A DNA stretch of 6,239 bases from Thermoleophilia bacterium. Lineage in GTDB: Bacteria; Actinomycetota; Thermoleophilia; RBG-16-64-13. A model generated the notes under the pieces. That model saw only the letters and a list, made by a program, of their open reading frames with translations, did not search any database and had not been told where the DNA came from. Each line of letters opens with the position of its first letter. The stretch's first letter is position 1. Location of the stretch: the NCBI GenBank assembly GCA_016929985.1, contig JAFGIH010000204.1, forward strand, positions 1 to 6,239, given 5' to 3'. Shown in pieces: positions 4,589 through 6,239 of this stretch. The position numbers and the translations under genes are program-made.

Positions 4589-5539
4589 ATGCTATTGACC
4601 GTCACTCTGAACCCGGCTCTCGACCGCACCATGACCGTGCCCAACTTTCAGGCCGGATTCCGGCATCGGGCTACGGACACGGTGATGCTGCCGGGAGGAA
4701 AGGGCATCAATGTCGCGCGGGCGGCCAAGAGCCTGGGCCGGCCGGTCATAGCGACCGGGTTCATCGGCGGGCGCAAAGGTGACCAGATCGTGGCAGATCT
4801 CAATGACGAGGGCATCATGTGCGACTTCGTCCGCGTCGAAGGCGAGTCGCGCATCTCTACCGCGGTGGTCGATCCATCCACCAACACGGTCACCGAGATC
4901 AACGAGCAGGGTCCGGAGATCAACTCGAACGATCTCGGTCTGCTGCACGAGAAGCTTGACTACCTGGGCAAGGCGGCGGACGCCGTGGTTTTCGCCGGGA
5001 GTGTTCCCCCAGGACTGAGTGACGACTGCTACGCGGAGCTCATACAGCACGTGCGCAAGTTGGGGCTGGTCTCGCTCTTCTATACCTACGCCGATCCTTT
5101 GCGTCTCGGCATAAAGGCTCGTCCCGATTACGTGTTCCCTAAACTGGTCGAGGCGGAGAAGGTCATCGGCTACGAGTTCACCAGCCTGAAAGACCGCATT
5201 GAGGCGGCGAGGACTATGCGAGAGATGGGGGCCGGGTCGGTGGTGATCACCTATCGCTACGGTTGCATAGCCGCGATGGCCGACGGAGACGGCAGCCGGA
5301 CCTTCTTGGGCACGATCCCGCCGGTGGAAGTGGTATCGTCGCTGGGGTGGGGCGACACCTTCACGGCAGGGTTCGCAGTCCGTCTTCTCGAGGGCGACTC
5401 GCCGGCCGACTGCCTGCGGTTCGGGCTGGGGTGCGGCGCTGCCAATCTGGTCAGTTATGGAGCAGGTGTCTTCTCGTCCGCGGACGCGGAGAGGCTGGCT
5501 GAATTGGTGGAACTCAAGGAGGTCTCTGCTGAGAGCTGA
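4589..5539 (+). CDS. Divergent PfkB-family (FruK/LacC-like) sugar kinase homologue
   Basis: The 316-residue product has the ribokinase fold and is closest in pattern to 1-phosphofructokinase/tagatose-6-phosphate kinase proteins, which phosphorylate phosphosugars with ATP. Preserved parts are the N-terminus LTVTLNPALDRT (3-14), GGKGINVARAAKSLG (36-50, first PfkB signature), AGSVPPG (136-142) and the catalytic aspartate in GWGDTFTAGF (253-262, D256). Several motifs are altered. The usual GAGD reads GWGD. The region normally like DTSG reads TYADPL (166-171). The usual KPN-x-x-E reads FPKLVEAE (183-190). The usual S-x-G-x-x-G nucleotide motif reads TYRYGCIAA (221-229). Kinase activity and substrate are therefore uncertain. 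The start is ATG 4589, with GGGAG at 4574-4578 ten bases upstream. It lies 20 bases after the carboxypeptidase and overlaps guaA by 11 bases. Confidence 0.88.
   Translation: MLLTVTLNPALDRTMTVPNFQAGFRHRATDTVMLPGGKGINVARAAKSLGRPVIATGFIGGRKGDQIVADLNDEGIMCDFVRVEGESRISTAVVDPSTNTVTEINEQGPEINSNDLGLLHEKLDYLGKAADAVVFAGSVPPGLSDDCYAELIQHVRKLGLVSLFYTYADPLRLGIKARPDYVFPKLVEAEKVIGYEFTSLKDRIEAARTMREMGAGSVVITYRYGCIAAMADGDGSRTFLGTIPPVEVVSSLGWGDTFTAGFAVRLLEGDSPADCLRFGLGCGAANLVSYGAGVFSSADAERLAELVELKEVSAES
5516..5523 (+). promoter_or_regulatory. Perfect Shine-Dalgarno sequence for guaA
   Basis: AAGGAGGT at 5516-5523 is fully complementary to the canonical anti-Shine-Dalgarno core. In the guaA frame it is followed by CTG at 5526-5528 and CTG at 5529-5531. 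The second is six bases after GGAGG. No ATG, GTG or TTG is in frame between here and the conserved GuaA N-terminus. It lies inside the last codons of the kinase homologue. Confidence 0.8.
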
Positions 5540-6239
5540 AGCGGACGGCGTCAAGAAGGTCCTGGTCGTCGATTTCGGCGGTCAGTACTCACAACTCATC
5601 GCACGGCGGGTCCGTGAATGCCGGGTCTACTCCGAGCTCATCCCCTTCGACACGCCGGTGGAGGAGATCAGGGCCGCCGGCCCGGCGGGCATCATCTTCT
5701 CCGGCGGACCGCGCAGTGTCAACGAGGTCGGCGCCCCCACGGTCGACCCGCAGATCCTGTCGTTGGGCGTGCCCGTGTTGGGCATCTGTTATGGGCTTCA
5801 ACTCATGGCGAAGCTCAGAGGCGGGCGCATCGCCCGTCTCGATCTGGCCGAGTACGGCGGCCGGCCCCTCACGGTGACGGCCGATAGCCGCCTGTTTGGG
5901 AGCCTGCCGCGCGAGTCGGCCTGTTGGATGAGCCACGGCGACTCCGTCGTCGAGGCGCCCCCTGGCTTCGCGGTCACCGCTTTGAGCCCGAACCTGCCGG
6001 TGGCAGCCATGGAGGATGTCGCGGCCGGACTGTACGGCGTGCAGTTTCATCCGGAGGTACAGCACACCGAGCACGGTCAGGACATCCTCAAGAACTTCCT
6101 GTTCGACATATGTGACATCGCCCCCACCTGGACGCCGGTCTCCATCATCGAAGACGCGGTGCAGCGCATCAGGGCCCAAGTGGGGACCGAACGCGTGGTG
6201 TGCGGGCTCTCCGGCGGGGTCGACTCGGCGGTGGCCGCC
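5529..6239 (+). CDS. guaA: GMP synthase (glutamine-hydrolysing), N-terminal part
   Basis: GuaA converts XMP to GMP using ATP and ammonia released from glutamine, the last step of GMP synthesis. The window holds 237 codons and ends within the gene. Visible are the class I glutamine amidotransferase domain, VLVVDFGGQYSQLIARRVRE (11-30), FSGGPRSV (57-64), the nucleophile C87 in LGICYGLQLM (84-93), and the catalytic H174 and E176 in GVQFHPEV (170-177). The start of the ATP-pyrophosphatase domain follows, with the PP-loop SGGVDS at 228-233. The chosen start is CTG 5529, set by AAGGAGGT at 5516-5523. It overlaps the kinase homologue by 11 bases, implying translational coupling. The only canonical in-frame alternative nearby is GTG 5466, which would add 21 residues and a 74-base overlap with a poorer ribosome-binding site. 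Identity is certain; the exact start is not. Confidence 0.96.
   Translation, partial: MRAEADGVKKVLVVDFGGQYSQLIARRVRECRVYSELIPFDTPVEEIRAAGPAGIIFSGGPRSVNEVGAPTVDPQILSLGVPVLGICYGLQLMAKLRGGRIARLDLAEYGGRPLTVTADSRLFGSLPRESACWMSHGDSVVEAPPGFAVTALSPNLPVAAMEDVAAGLYGVQFHPEVQHTEHGQDILKNFLFDICDIAPTWTPVSIIEDAVQRIRAQVGTERVVCGLSGGVDSAVAA

Noticed and set aside
5466..5531. GTG 5466 as the guaA start
   Set aside because: It needs a 74-base overlap with the upstream gene, has only GGAG three bases before it, and adds 21 residues that do not look like GuaA. The perfect Shine-Dalgarno sequence at 5516-5523 points to the CTG at 5529. It is kept as the alternative.
4592..5554. A 320-codon open frame on the minus strand covering the whole PfkB-family gene
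   Set aside because: The plus strand has clear PfkB signatures, a ribosome-binding site and operon spacing. The antisense product is rich in Arg, His and Gly with no recognisable motif, typical of a shadow in GC-rich DNA.

Overview
This is a GC-rich bacterial window packed with housekeeping genes: pyrimidine synthesis, a nucleoid protein, a cell-wall enzyme, a sugar-kinase-fold protein and GMP synthase. The lineage cannot be fixed from sequence alone. High GC, frequent GTG starts, an apparently leaderless gene directly downstream of a TANNNT-type -10 box, and a type-2 PyrF all fit an actinomycetotal or related high-GC Gram-positive organism. The HU protein lacks the long basic C-terminal tail of mycobacterial and streptomycete HU, which argues against those groups. 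No mobile elements, CRISPR arrays, tRNAs or rRNAs were seen.

Layout. Positions 1-45 may hold the last codons of an upstream gene, followed by a strong GC hairpin at 84-115. Then, on the plus strand: pyrE (222-773), an HU gene (871-1143) with its own intrinsic terminator (1170-1195), pyrF (1248-2153), and a small acidic single-pass membrane protein that overlaps the end of pyrF (2146-2361). A palindromic hairpin (2387-2417) separates this block from a convergent minus-strand gene for a six-helix membrane protein (2419-3177). A divergent intergenic region (about 3178-3308) carries one extended -10 promoter for each side. To its right, on the plus strand, lie a secreted D-alanyl-D-alanine carboxypeptidase (3309-4568), a divergent PfkB-family kinase homologue (4589-5539) and the 5' part of guaA (from about 5529, running off the window end).

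How the genes work together. PyrE and PyrF catalyse the last two steps of UMP synthesis, and GuaA the last step of GMP synthesis, so both blocks feed nucleotide pools. HU sits between pyrE and pyrF with its own ribosome-binding site, a possible promoter and a clear terminator. The carboxypeptidase, kinase homologue and guaA are tightly packed (20-base gap, then an 11-base overlap) and look like one operon.

Points of most interest. (1) Two genes with very good Shine-Dalgarno sequences have no canonical start codon at the matching position: CTG for guaA and ATC for the membrane protein. (2) The carboxypeptidase looks leaderless. (3) The PfkB-family protein has changed several nucleotide- and substrate-binding motifs while keeping its catalytic aspartate. 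I do not see a clearly new multi-gene system.
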